DNA of 64,000 nt from Bulleidia sp963661415 (GTDB lineage: Bacteria; Bacillota_I; Bacilli_A; Erysipelotrichales; Erysipelotrichaceae). Below, in pieces: positions 44,746 through 52,697 of this stretch (position 1 is its first letter; every line of letters starts with the position of its first letter). The notes under the pieces were generated by a model. The model saw nothing but the letters and a program-made list of their open reading frames with translations, was not told the DNA's origin and searched no databases. The DNA is taken from contig CAVLCI010000003.1 of assembly GCA_963661415.1 (NCBI GenBank), positions 1 through 64,000 on the forward strand, written 5' to 3'. The position numbers and the translations under genes were made by a program.

Positions 44746-46638
44746 TTATTTCATCATTAACTCTGTGATGTTTTTTGCGTATTCTTTTGGATTATCAATT
44801 GTTAATCCTTGTGCTAATAATGATTGATCAAATAGAACAGAAGTATATTTCTTGAGGGTATCTGGATCATCTTTTTCTAATTGTTGTAGTTTTTCAAAGA
44901 GTGGATGATCTGGATTGAGTTCTAAGATCTTTACAGCTTTCATGCCTTGTCCTTTTGCCATTGGATCAGATGCTAGATATTTTTCCATTTCTAATGACAT
45001 ACCTTCATCCGCAACAACACAAGCAGCTTCATCTGTTAATCTTGAAGATAGACGAACTTCTTTTACTTTTTCTCCAAGAGAATCTTTCATTGTTGTTAGT
45101 AAATCTTTGTTTTGTTCGGCTTTTTCTTCTCTAGCTTTCTTTTCATCTTCATTTTCTAGATCAAGATCACCTTTATTAACAGATTGGAAAGGTTTGTCAG
45201 CATAATTCATGATAGTAGATGCAACAAATTCATCTCTTTCATCTAAGAAGTATAATACTTCATAACCTTTTTCTTTTAATTTACCCATTGCTGGTAGATT
45301 TTGAATGTCATCAATTGTCTTACCTACAGCGTAGTAGATTGCCTTTTGATCTTTATCCATACGATCTACGTATTCTTTTAGAGTAACGTATTTACCTTCT
45401 TTAGAACTTCTAAAAATCATGAAGTCTTGTAATTTGTCTTTATTCATTCCATAGTCTGAGAAGATGCCAGCTTTTAGATTTAAACCGAAATTCTCAAAGA
45501 ATTTTTCATATCCTTCACGATCTTTTTCTAACATTTCTTTTAATGCAGAAGAAATCTTTGTTTCAATAGACTTAGCCATCATTTTAACTTGGCGGTCTTG
45601 TTGAAGAATTTCACGAGAAATATTGAGGTTGAGATCATCACTATCTACAAGACCTTTGACAAATCTGAAATAAGATGGAATCAAGTCTTTTACTTTATCC
45701 ATGATGAATACATTCTTGCAGTAAAGTTCTAGACCTGGTTCGTAATCTGTATAGTAGAAGTTAAATGGGGTTTTTGAAGGAATATATAACAATGCAGTAT
45801 AAGAGATATTTCCTTCTACAGAGTAGTGAATGACTTTTTGAGGATCGTCCCAGTCGTTAAACTTAGACTTGTAGAATTCATTGTAGTCTTCTGTAGAAAT
45901 CTTTGATTTTTGTTTTTTCCATAATGGAACCATAGAATTCAATGTTTCTACTTCAGTTGTATCGATTGTTTTGTTTTCATCTGTTGGATCAGGAATTTGT
46001 TTTGTACATTCCATTTCAATTGGATAACGTACATAGTTACTATACTTTTTAATAAGTTCCTTAATCTTCCATTCTTCTAAATATTCAGAATAATTCACAT
46101 CTTCCGTATCTTCTTTTAGATCCAATGTAATTCTTGTTCCATATTCTGATTTGTCGATTTCGGAAATTACATAACCATCTTCACCAGAAGAAGACCAACT
46201 ATATGCTTTGTCAGAATTGATAGATTTTGTTTCAACAAGAATACGTTTAGCAACCATGAAAGCACTATAGAAACCTACACCGAATTGACCAATAATATCT
46301 GTGTCTTTCTTTGCTTTTTCAAATTGTTCACGGAATTCCGCAGAACCACTCTTAGCAATCGTACCTAGATTCTTTTCAAGCTCTTCATTAGTCATACCAA
46401 TACCAGTATCTTCAATGATGAGTTGACGAGTTTCTTTATTTCTTGTGATTGTAATCTTGAGATCTTTTTTAGCGACTTTATTTTCTTTATCTGTTAAAGA
46501 AACGTAATGTCTTTTATCTAATGCATCAGATGCATTAGAAACTAATTCTCTAAGAAATATTTCTTTATTTGTATAGATTGAATTGATCATCAATTCTAAT
46601 AAGCGTTTTGATTCAGCTTTGAATTGTTTCTTTGCCAT
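44746..46638 (-). CDS. htpG: Molecular chaperone HtpG (Hsp90)
   Basis: 630 aa, full length. N-terminal ATPase domain with ELVSNASDAL and EDTGIGM, GQFGVGFYSAFMVA; middle domain with the catalytic Arg region; C-terminal dimerisation domain. It lacks the charged linker of eukaryotic forms. Start 46638 follows AAGGAGG. A CIRCE element in its leader predicts HrcA control. Confidence 0.95.
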   Translation of the reverse strand: MAKKQFKAESKRLLELMINSIYTNKEIFLRELVSNASDALDKRHYVSLTDKENKVAKKDLKITITRNKETRQLIIEDTGIGMTNEELEKNLGTIAKSGSAEFREQFEKAKKDTDIIGQFGVGFYSAFMVAKRILVETKSINSDKAYSWSSSGEDGYVISEIDKSEYGTRITLDLKEDTEDVNYSEYLEEWKIKELIKKYSNYVRYPIEMECTKQIPDPTDENKTIDTTEVETLNSMVPLWKKQKSKISTEDYNEFYKSKFNDWDDPQKVIHYSVEGNISYTALLYIPSKTPFNFYYTDYEPGLELYCKNVFIMDKVKDLIPSYFRFVKGLVDSDDLNLNISREILQQDRQVKMMAKSIETKISSALKEMLEKDREGYEKFFENFGLNLKAGIFSDYGMNKDKLQDFMIFRSSKEGKYVTLKEYVDRMDKDQKAIYYAVGKTIDDIQNLPAMGKLKEKGYEVLYFLDERDEFVASTIMNYADKPFQSVNKGDLDLENEDEKKAREEKAEQNKDLLTTMKDSLGEKVKEVRLSSRLTDEAACVVADEGMSLEMEKYLASDPMAKGQGMKAVKILELNPDHPLFEKLQQLEKDDPDTLKKYTSVLFDQSLLAQGLTIDNPKEYAKNITELMMK

Positions 46639-46652
46639 TATATCTTCCTCCT

Positions 46653-46679
46653 TTAGCACTCTATAACGGTAACTGCTAA
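46653..46679 (-). promoter_or_regulatory. CIRCE (HrcA) operator of htpG
   Basis: TTAGCACTC (46653-46661), 9 nt, AACTGCTAA (46671-46679); 9/9 in one arm and 7/9 in the other against TTAGCACTC-N9-GAGTGCTAA. It lies between the -10 and the Shine-Dalgarno. Confidence 0.8.
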
Positions 46680-46681
46680 AC

Positions 46682-46710
46682 ATTTTAGTACGTTGATTTT
46701 AGAAAATCAA
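46682..46710 (-). promoter_or_regulatory. htpG promoter
   Basis: Minus strand: TTGATT (46710-46705), 17-nt spacer, TAAAAT (46687-46682), running directly into the CIRCE element. Confidence 0.7.
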
Positions 46711-46754
46711 GATTCTGATATAAAAATGTATACAACTGATGATAAAATGGATAT

Positions 46755-47603
46755 ATGAAAGAAATAAATGTTAAAGAAATAACTGATAGTATCGCTGAAA
46801 TGGCAGGTGAAATTGCTTGTGTTTATCATCCTGATATTTTGCAGGCAATCGTTGACAGTGCTAAAAAAGAAACGAATGATCGTTCAAAAGCTGTTATGAA
46901 TATGTTAATGGAAAACGCAAAGATTGCGGAAACAGAACAGATTCCAATCTGCCAAGATACAGGACTCATGATAGTTTGGTTACATATTGGTCAAGATGTC
47001 CATCTAATTGGTGGCAGTTTAAAAGAAGCAGTAGATGAAGGGGTTAGAAGAGGATATTTAGATCATTATTTGCGTCTTTCTTCTGTCGATGATCCTTTAT
47101 TTGATCGAACTAATACAAAAGATAATACGCCAGCAATTCTATATACTGATATCGTAGATGGAGAAAGTATTGAAATTGAAGTGATGGCAAAAGGTTTTGG
47201 GTCTGAAAATAAATCTGCATTAAAAATGTTAACACCAGCAGATGGTGTAGAAGGGGTTAAAAAGTTTGTTTTAGAGACCGTGCAAAATGCTGGACCAAAT
47301 GCATGTCCACCATTTGTGATTGGTGTAGGGATTGGTGGAACATTTGATTCTTGTGCGAAAATGAGTAAAGAAGCTTTATTAAGACCAATTTCTAAATCTA
47401 ATGCAGATCCTAGATATCAAGATTTAGAAGATACATTGTTAAAAGAAATCAATGAATTAAAGATAGGACCAATGGGTTTTCATGGAGAAACGACCGCATT
47501 GAAAGTGCAAATTGAATATGCACCAACACATATTGCAGGATTACCTATTGCGGTAAATATTTGTTGTCATGTTTGTAGACATGCAAAGAAGGTGATTTCA
47601 TGA
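46755..47603 (+). CDS. Fumarate hydratase class I, alpha subunit
   Basis: 282 aa. Fe-S hydratase that interconverts fumarate and malate; the alpha half holds the 4Fe-4S ligands (ICQDTGL, NACPPF, and a late CC region). A tartrate dehydratase is the main alternative, but the next genes (beta subunit, malic enzyme) favour malate. Leaderless candidate: TGATAAAAT ends 6 nt before the ATG and no ribosome site exists. Stop overlaps the beta start (ATGA). Confidence 0.85.
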   Translation: MKEINVKEITDSIAEMAGEIACVYHPDILQAIVDSAKKETNDRSKAVMNMLMENAKIAETEQIPICQDTGLMIVWLHIGQDVHLIGGSLKEAVDEGVRRGYLDHYLRLSSVDDPLFDRTNTKDNTPAILYTDIVDGESIEIEVMAKGFGSENKSALKMLTPADGVEGVKKFVLETVQNAGPNACPPFVIGVGIGGTFDSCAKMSKEALLRPISKSNADPRYQDLEDTLLKEINELKIGPMGFHGETTALKVQIEYAPTHIAGLPIAVNICCHVCRHAKKVIS

Positions 47604-48133
47604 AGCATATTACATTACCATTAAAAGAAGCAGATATTGCTTCATTACATGCAGGAGATGCAGTGCTATTATCTGGAACGATTTATACCGCAAGAGATGC
47701 AGCACATAAAAGACTTGTTGAAATGATTGAACAGAATAAACAATTACCATTTAATCTAAAAGACGCAGTCATCTATTATGTTGGACCAACCCCAGAAAAA
47801 CAAAATCAAGTCATTGGCTCTGCTGGACCTACAACTTCTTCTAGAATGGATCCTTATGTTCCTGTATTAGCGAAACATGGAATGAAGGCAATGATTGGAA
47901 AAGGAAGAAGAAATCAAGCAGTCAAACAAGCAATTCAAGATTATCAAATGATTTATTTTGTTTGTGCAGGTGGAGTTGGTGCTTTATTATCTCATTGTAT
48001 CGTTTCTAGAGAAATGGTAGCATTTGAAGATCTACTTGCGGAAGCAGTTACGAAATTAGAAGTCAAAGATTTTCCTTGTTTTGTAGGAATAGATATACAA
48101 GGAAATGATATTTACGATATGGAGGAAGAGTGA
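47600..48133 (+). CDS. Fumarate hydratase class I, beta subunit
   Basis: 177 aa swivelling-domain subunit; GPTTSSRMDPYVP and GKGRRNQAVKQAI are the family motifs. Overlaps alpha by 4 nt and malic enzyme by one base (TGATG). Acts with alpha in the cytoplasm. Confidence 0.87.
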   Translation: MKHITLPLKEADIASLHAGDAVLLSGTIYTARDAAHKRLVEMIEQNKQLPFNLKDAVIYYVGPTPEKQNQVIGSAGPTTSSRMDPYVPVLAKHGMKAMIGKGRRNQAVKQAIQDYQMIYFVCAGGVGALLSHCIVSREMVAFEDLLAEAVTKLEVKDFPCFVGIDIQGNDIYDMEEE

Positions 48134-49311
48134 TGAATGTATATGAAAAATCTTTAGCGTTACATGAAAAGTATCGTGGAAAATTAAAAGTTGAATCAAA
48201 AGTGTCTTGTGAAAATGCAGAAGATTTATCCTTGGACTATACACCAGGTGTAGCGGAGCCATGTCGTAAGATTCATGAGAATCCTGAATGTAGTTATCAA
48301 TACACAAATCGTGGTAATACAGTCGCTGTAATTTCGGATGGTACAGCAGTTTTAGGATTAGGTGATATTGGTGCAGAAGCTGCAATGCCTGTTATGGAAG
48401 GCAAAGCATTATTAATGAAAAAATTTGCGAATATTGATGCGTGGCCTTTAGTCATTGATAGTAAAGATCCAGAAGAAATCATCAAGTTTTGTAAGATGGT
48501 AGCCCCTTCTTTTGGCGCAATCAACTTAGAGGATATTAGTGCACCAAGATGTGTTGAAATTGAAAGAAGATTGATTCAAGAATGTAGTATTCCTGTATTC
48601 CATGATGATCAACATGGAACAGCGATCGTTGTATTAGCTGCATTGATCAATTGTTTAAGATTAAAGAAAGTAAAACCAGAAAGTCAAAAAGTGATTGTTT
48701 CTGGTTGTGGAGCAGCAGGCTCATCAATTATTCGAATGTTATATAACTACGGTTTTCATAAAATCTATGCATTTGATATTGATGGATGTGTTGATCCTGA
48801 CAAAGCAGATTCTTACAATGATTTGAAAAAAGAATTATTACAATATGTAAATCTAGATCATCAACATTATGCTTCTTTAGAAGAAGGTATGAAAGATGCA
48901 GATATTTTTGTTGGTGTTTCTGCACCAAAGCTTGTCACAAAACAAATGGTTCAATCTATGAATGAAGGAAATATTGTATTTGCGATGGCAAATCCAGAAC
49001 CTGAAATTTCATATGAAGATGTAAAAGAAGCAGGCGCTTATATCATTGGTACAGGACGTTCTGATTATCCAAATCAAGTGAATAATCTTTTAGCGTTTCC
49101 AGGATTATTTAGAGGTGCTTTAGATTCTTGCGCAACAAAGATTACAGAAGAAATGAAGATTGCGGCTGCAGTTGGTCTTGCCTCATTAGTTTCAGATGAA
49201 CAATTAAATCAAGAATATGTCATTGTTTCTCCATTTGATGAAAGAGTTGTACCAACAGTCGCAAATGCGGTAAAAGAAGAAGCAATCAAATCTGGATTTG
49301 TGAGGAAATAA
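48133..49311 (+). CDS. NAD(P)-dependent malic enzyme
   Basis: 392 aa oxidative decarboxylase: malate to pyruvate, CO2 and NAD(P)H. Catalytic region LDYTPGVAEPC near residues 35-45, metal ligands ED and D in NLEDISAPRC, Rossmann VSGCGAAGSSI near 195-205. With fumarase it makes a fumarate-to-pyruvate path. GGAGG is 7 nt before ATG 48133. Confidence 0.93.
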   Translation: MNVYEKSLALHEKYRGKLKVESKVSCENAEDLSLDYTPGVAEPCRKIHENPECSYQYTNRGNTVAVISDGTAVLGLGDIGAEAAMPVMEGKALLMKKFANIDAWPLVIDSKDPEEIIKFCKMVAPSFGAINLEDISAPRCVEIERRLIQECSIPVFHDDQHGTAIVVLAALINCLRLKKVKPESQKVIVSGCGAAGSSIIRMLYNYGFHKIYAFDIDGCVDPDKADSYNDLKKELLQYVNLDHQHYASLEEGMKDADIFVGVSAPKLVTKQMVQSMNEGNIVFAMANPEPEISYEDVKEAGAYIIGTGRSDYPNQVNNLLAFPGLFRGALDSCATKITEEMKIAAAVGLASLVSDEQLNQEYVIVSPFDERVVPTVANAVKEEAIKSGFVRK

Positions 49312-49312
49312 A

Positions 49313-49867
49313 ATGATTGCAGGAAAATACATTCCAAAATTTGTAGATGATTATTGTGTCATGGATACAGAAACAACAGGATTAGATCCAAGAAGTTGTG
49401 AATTGATTGATATTTCTATTATGAAAGTTAGAAATGGAAAAATCGTAGAAGAATATAATCATCTAATGAAACCAAATAAAAGAATCAATTCTTTTATTAC
49501 AAATCTAACTGGTATCACAAATGAAATGGTCAAAGAACAACCACATTTTTATGAGATTGCGGAAGAAATATTTTCATTTATTGATGGAGAATTTTTGGTT
49601 GGTCAAAACTTATCCTTTGATTTAAGATTTTTAAGTACTTTAGGAAATAGAGATATTCATAATTCATATAGTGATACGATGATGCTAGGAAGAAGATTGC
49701 TTCCTGATTTAAAACATCATCGCTTACAAGATTTATGTGAATATTATCAAGTAACACCTGGTACACATAGAGCGAAAGCAGATACATTTGCGACATATCA
49801 AGTGTATGAAGCAGAAAAGAAAACTTTCTTAGAATTCAAAGGAAACAAAGAAGGAATTATTGGTTAA
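49313..49867 (+). CDS. 3'-5' exonuclease, DnaQ/epsilon-like (DEDDh)
   Basis: 184 aa. Exo I DTETTG near residues 19-24, ExoII region NLSFDLRFL, and ExoIII HRAKAD; the full DEDDh set. It starts 1 nt after malic enzyme, with GAGGAAA upstream, so it is in that operon. Could be a PolIII proofreading subunit or a stand-alone nuclease; no polymerase domain. Confidence 0.85.
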   Translation: MIAGKYIPKFVDDYCVMDTETTGLDPRSCELIDISIMKVRNGKIVEEYNHLMKPNKRINSFITNLTGITNEMVKEQPHFYEIAEEIFSFIDGEFLVGQNLSFDLRFLSTLGNRDIHNSYSDTMMLGRRLLPDLKHHRLQDLCEYYQVTPGTHRAKADTFATYQVYEAEKKTFLEFKGNKEGIIG

Positions 49868-49900
49868 GGCAGATTTACCGATAAAATGAAACTTTTATAG

Positions 49901-50203
49901 ATGGAATATAATATGAAGAAAGCAGAGAGTTTTGAAGATATAATAGATTTCCATGTGAAGTTTGAACGTATTCATCCATTTCAGGATGGAAATGGTCGTG
50001 TTGGTAGATTAATTATGTTCAAGGAATGTCTGAAATATAACATTGTTCCATTTATAATCGAAGATTCACTAAAATTGTATTATTGTCGTGGGCTAAAAGA
50101 ATGGAAAAAAGAAAAAGGATATTTGATGGATGCTTGTTCACTGACACAAGACACATATAAATCATACTTGGATTATTTTAGAATTTCCTATGGAAATAAG
50201 TAA
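49901..50203 (+). pseudogene. C-terminal fragment of a Fic-family protein
   Basis: 100 aa containing the Fic motif HPFQDGNGRVGRL and the helices after it, i.e. the C-terminal third of a Fic AMPylase-like enzyme. The N-terminal part is missing: an in-frame TAG directly precedes the ATG, and only 33 nt separate it from the exonuclease stop. No ribosome site. Most likely a deletion remnant; a small expressed protein cannot be excluded. Confidence 0.7.
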
Positions 50204-50210
50204 AGAAAAA

Positions 50211-50229
50211 ACAGGATTAGGAATCCTGT
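50211..50229 (-). terminator. Terminator of rlmA
   Basis: Minus-strand stem ACAGGATT/AATCCTGT with T run, containing the rlmA stop codon. Confidence 0.75.
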
Positions 50230-50996
50230 CTTTGATAGATGCGAATAACAAATTCAGCTGTGATGTCCATACCATCTAAAGCATTTAACTTTTCAATATC
50301 ATCACTTTTTGTACGATGATAATAAGGTGTCATTTTGAATAAAGATAATAAAGTATCTTGGTTGCAATGGAATACATTAGAAATGATGTATTCTTTTTCT
50401 TTTATCATATTTGTTTCCAATGGTTTAATGACATTCTCATATGGCGTTTCATATAAAAACTCTTTTAATTCAATTAAATGTTTTGGACCAGGAGAAACAA
50501 ATACAAATCTACCATCATTCTTTAAAACTCTTTCTATTTCATCTTTCGCAAATGGCGCAAAACATGTATAAGCCATATCACAACAATGATCTTCTAATGG
50601 TAGTCTAAAGATAGAACCAACGATATATTGTGTAGATGAATCACTCTTAGATGCATGTTTTAAAGCATCTTTACTCATATCAAATCCATATTTTTCATGA
50701 GCTTTGAGTTCTTTTGTATAATATCCTTCACCACATCCTAGATCACATAACGTATCAGGTTGATATTCTTCGCTTAAACGAACAAGTTCATTTTTTAAGA
50801 ATGAATAACCACCAGAATTTAAAAATTCAGTTCTTGCTTGAACCATTTCTTTGTTGTCACCATGATCTACAGATTGTTTGATCAATAGATTTAAATAACC
50901 TTGTTTTGCGTAATCAAATGAATGATGATTTTCACAGATTGCACTTCGATTTACTTTGTTTAAAGTTTTATTACATATTGGACATATTAATTTCAT
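50217..50996 (-). CDS. 23S rRNA (guanine-N1)-methyltransferase RlmA-type
   Basis: 259 aa. N-terminal zinc site CPIC near residues 5-8, Cys20 and His24 or His25, then YAKQGYLNLL and the SAM domain with CDLGCGEGYYTKEL. Family members methylate G745 or G748. TGATACAAT on the minus strand ends 6 nt before the ATG with no ribosome site: predicted leaderless. Confidence 0.85.
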   Translation of the reverse strand: MKLICPICNKTLNKVNRSAICENHHSFDYAKQGYLNLLIKQSVDHGDNKEMVQARTEFLNSGGYSFLKNELVRLSEEYQPDTLCDLGCGEGYYTKELKAHEKYGFDMSKDALKHASKSDSSTQYIVGSIFRLPLEDHCCDMAYTCFAPFAKDEIERVLKNDGRFVFVSPGPKHLIELKEFLYETPYENVIKPLETNMIKEKEYIISNVFHCNQDTLLSLFKMTPYYHRTKSDDIEKLNALDGMDITAEFVIRIYQRQDS

Positions 50997-51031
50997 GAAA
51001 GTATTGTATCATCTTTTCTTTGAAATTACAC

Positions 51032-51059
51032 TTGACTGACTATCAGTCAGTGATATACT
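51032..51059 (+). promoter_or_regulatory. Promoter and operator of the TetR gene
   Basis: TTGACT (51032-51037) and TATACT (51054-51059) with dyad ACTGACT-ATC-AGTCAGT (51035-51051) between and over the -35. Autorepression is expected. Confidence 0.7.
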
Positions 51060-51079
51060 GCAAGTAATAGGAGGTATCT

Positions 51080-51640
51080 ATGGCAGAGTCTAAAGATAGT
51101 GAAGAAAGAAGAAGTGAGTTTGTGGATGCAGCTGAAAAATTATTCAAAGAAAATGGAATCGTAGATACTACGATCAATTCAATTGTGAAAGAAATGAATG
51201 TCGCAAAGGGATTGTTTTATTACTATTTCAAATCTAAAGATGATGTAATAGACGCAATTAGTGATAAATATAATGAAGTTTTTAATGAGATGGTGCATGC
51301 ATCTATGGATAAACCGACATATGAAGAACGTTTAGAACAATTCATTGATAATTGTATTGTATCTTTTAGAAATCTTTATGAAAAAGTAGATGATAGTGAT
51401 GTGGATCTGATTCAATTATCTTCAAAATCCATAGAAGAAGCAAAGAACGCTACGATTGATGGATTAGAGAAGTTATTGAATGAAGGTGTTGAAAATGGAA
51501 CGTATCAATTTACTCATACAAGATACTATGCAGATATTATCGTTGGTGGGATGATGACATTACTAAAAGAAAAAGAAGTACAAAACGAAGAAATCAAAAG
51601 TATCATATTAGATTTAATTCATAAATCTGGAAAGGAATAA
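51080..51640 (+). CDS. TetR family transcriptional regulator
   Basis: 186 aa. Helix-turn-helix about residues 25-50 (TTINSIVKEMNVAKGLFYYYFKSKDDV). C-terminal ligand domain unassigned. AGGAGG ribosome site. Co-transcribed with the coiled-coil protein; the nearby dyad is its probable site. Regulated target beyond its own operon unknown. Confidence 0.87.
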   Translation: MAESKDSEERRSEFVDAAEKLFKENGIVDTTINSIVKEMNVAKGLFYYYFKSKDDVIDAISDKYNEVFNEMVHASMDKPTYEERLEQFIDNCIVSFRNLYEKVDDSDVDLIQLSSKSIEEAKNATIDGLEKLLNEGVENGTYQFTHTRYYADIIVGGMMTLLKEKEVQNEEIKSIILDLIHKSGKE

Positions 51641-51641
51641 C

Positions 51642-51968
51642 ATGTCAGAAAATAATAACAATAATAAAGACTTCTCTGAAAGAATGAATGCTTTTAAAGA
51701 AGAAGCAATGAAAGCAATGAAAGAAACAACAGAATCTATTCTAAAAAAGATTGAACTAGAAAAAAGAAAAGCAGAAATCAAAAGCGAGATTGGACATAAT
51801 TCTAGAGAATTAAGTAAATCTTATGAAAAGCTTGGAAGACAATATTTCTCTTATAAAGAAGAACATACAGAAATTGGTGGAGAAAAAGAAACATTTGAAC
51901 TGATTCGTTCAAAAGAAAAATTAATTGAATTGTTGAATGAAAAGCTTGATCAATTAGAAAATGAATAA
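51642..51968 (+). CDS. Small coiled-coil protein, unknown function
   Basis: 108 aa, Asn-rich start then charged helix with heptads from about 10 to 60 and again 85-105. No membrane segment, no family recognised. AAGGAA ribosome site; 1 nt after the TetR stop. Could be a cytosolic structural or chaperone-like helper; nothing shows which. Confidence 0.65.
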   Translation: MSENNNNNKDFSERMNAFKEEAMKAMKETTESILKKIELEKRKAEIKSEIGHNSRELSKSYEKLGRQYFSYKEEHTEIGGEKETFELIRSKEKLIELLNEKLDQLENE

Positions 51969-51974
51969 GGAATG

Positions 51975-52001
51975 ACTGTATCTGAGAAAGGTACAGTTTT
52001 T
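51975..52001 (+). terminator. Terminator after the coiled-coil gene
   Basis: ACTGTA/TACAGT with inner pairs and T run. Confidence 0.8.
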
Positions 52002-52050
52002 ATTTGTGGAAAAGTTTAGGAATTGTAAACAAAAAGTTATGTAAAAACTA

Positions 52051-52078
52051 TTGCATGAATAAAAAAAATATATATAAT
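52051..52078 (+). promoter_or_regulatory. Promoter of the pot operon regulator
   Basis: TTGCAT, 16-nt spacer, TATAAT (52073-52078). A leader of about 50 nt with a symmetric site follows. Confidence 0.55.
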
Positions 52079-52108
52079 AAATCTTGGTTTTATAAAAAGT
52101 GATTTTAA

Positions 52109-52125
52109 GTTTAGTACTACTAAAC
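52109..52125. promoter_or_regulatory. Probable operator GTTTAGT-ACT-ACTAAAC
   Basis: Perfect 7-3-7 dyad just upstream of the AGGAGG of the regulator gene. Suits an XRE-type dimer binding to its own leader. Confidence 0.6.
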
Positions 52126-52136
52126 AAGGAGGGCGA

Positions 52137-52679
52137 ATGATAGACATAGGACATCGAATACGACAGTTACGTGTGAAGAATAGTTTGACGTTAGAAGAAT
52201 TAGCTTCTAGAACTGAACTAACAAAGGGATTCCTTTCACAGTTGGAAAACAATTTGACTTCACCTTCTTTGCAGACATTAGAAGATATTTCAGAAGCATT
52301 AGGAACGACATTATCTAGATTCTTTGCGGTAGAAAATGAAGAACAAATCGTTTTTACATCAGATGATGCATTTGTGGATGAACAAGAAGATTCAACGATT
52401 CATTGGATCATTCCAAATGCACAAAAAAATGAAATGGAACCAATCATCATTGAGCTAGAAGCGGGTGGAGAAAGTAAAGTCATCGAACCACATGAAGGGG
52501 AAGAATTTGGATATGTACTACGAGGAAGAGTATTACTTGTTCGAGATTCTAACAAAGATGGTGATTTGTTACGAAAAGGGGATTCCTTCTACATTCGTGG
52601 AGAGGAATCACATTATTTAAAAAATGATACGGATAAGAAAACGGTGGTACTTTGGGTAAGTACACCTCCAGAGTTTTAG
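52137..52679 (+). CDS. XRE-family regulator with cupin domain (PuuR/PotR-like)
   Basis: 180 aa. HTH at about residues 8-60 (SLTLEELASRTELTKGFLSQLENN) and a C-terminal cupin (about 110-175) that would sense a ligand, probably a polyamine given the operon. Followed after 18 nt by potA. GGAGG ribosome site. Confidence 0.85.
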   Translation: MIDIGHRIRQLRVKNSLTLEELASRTELTKGFLSQLENNLTSPSLQTLEDISEALGTTLSRFFAVENEEQIVFTSDDAFVDEQEDSTIHWIIPNAQKNEMEPIIIELEAGGESKVIEPHEGEEFGYVLRGRVLLVRDSNKDGDLLRKGDSFYIRGEESHYLKNDTDKKTVVLWVSTPPEF

Positions 52680-52697
52680 TGGGAAGAGGAGATAGAA

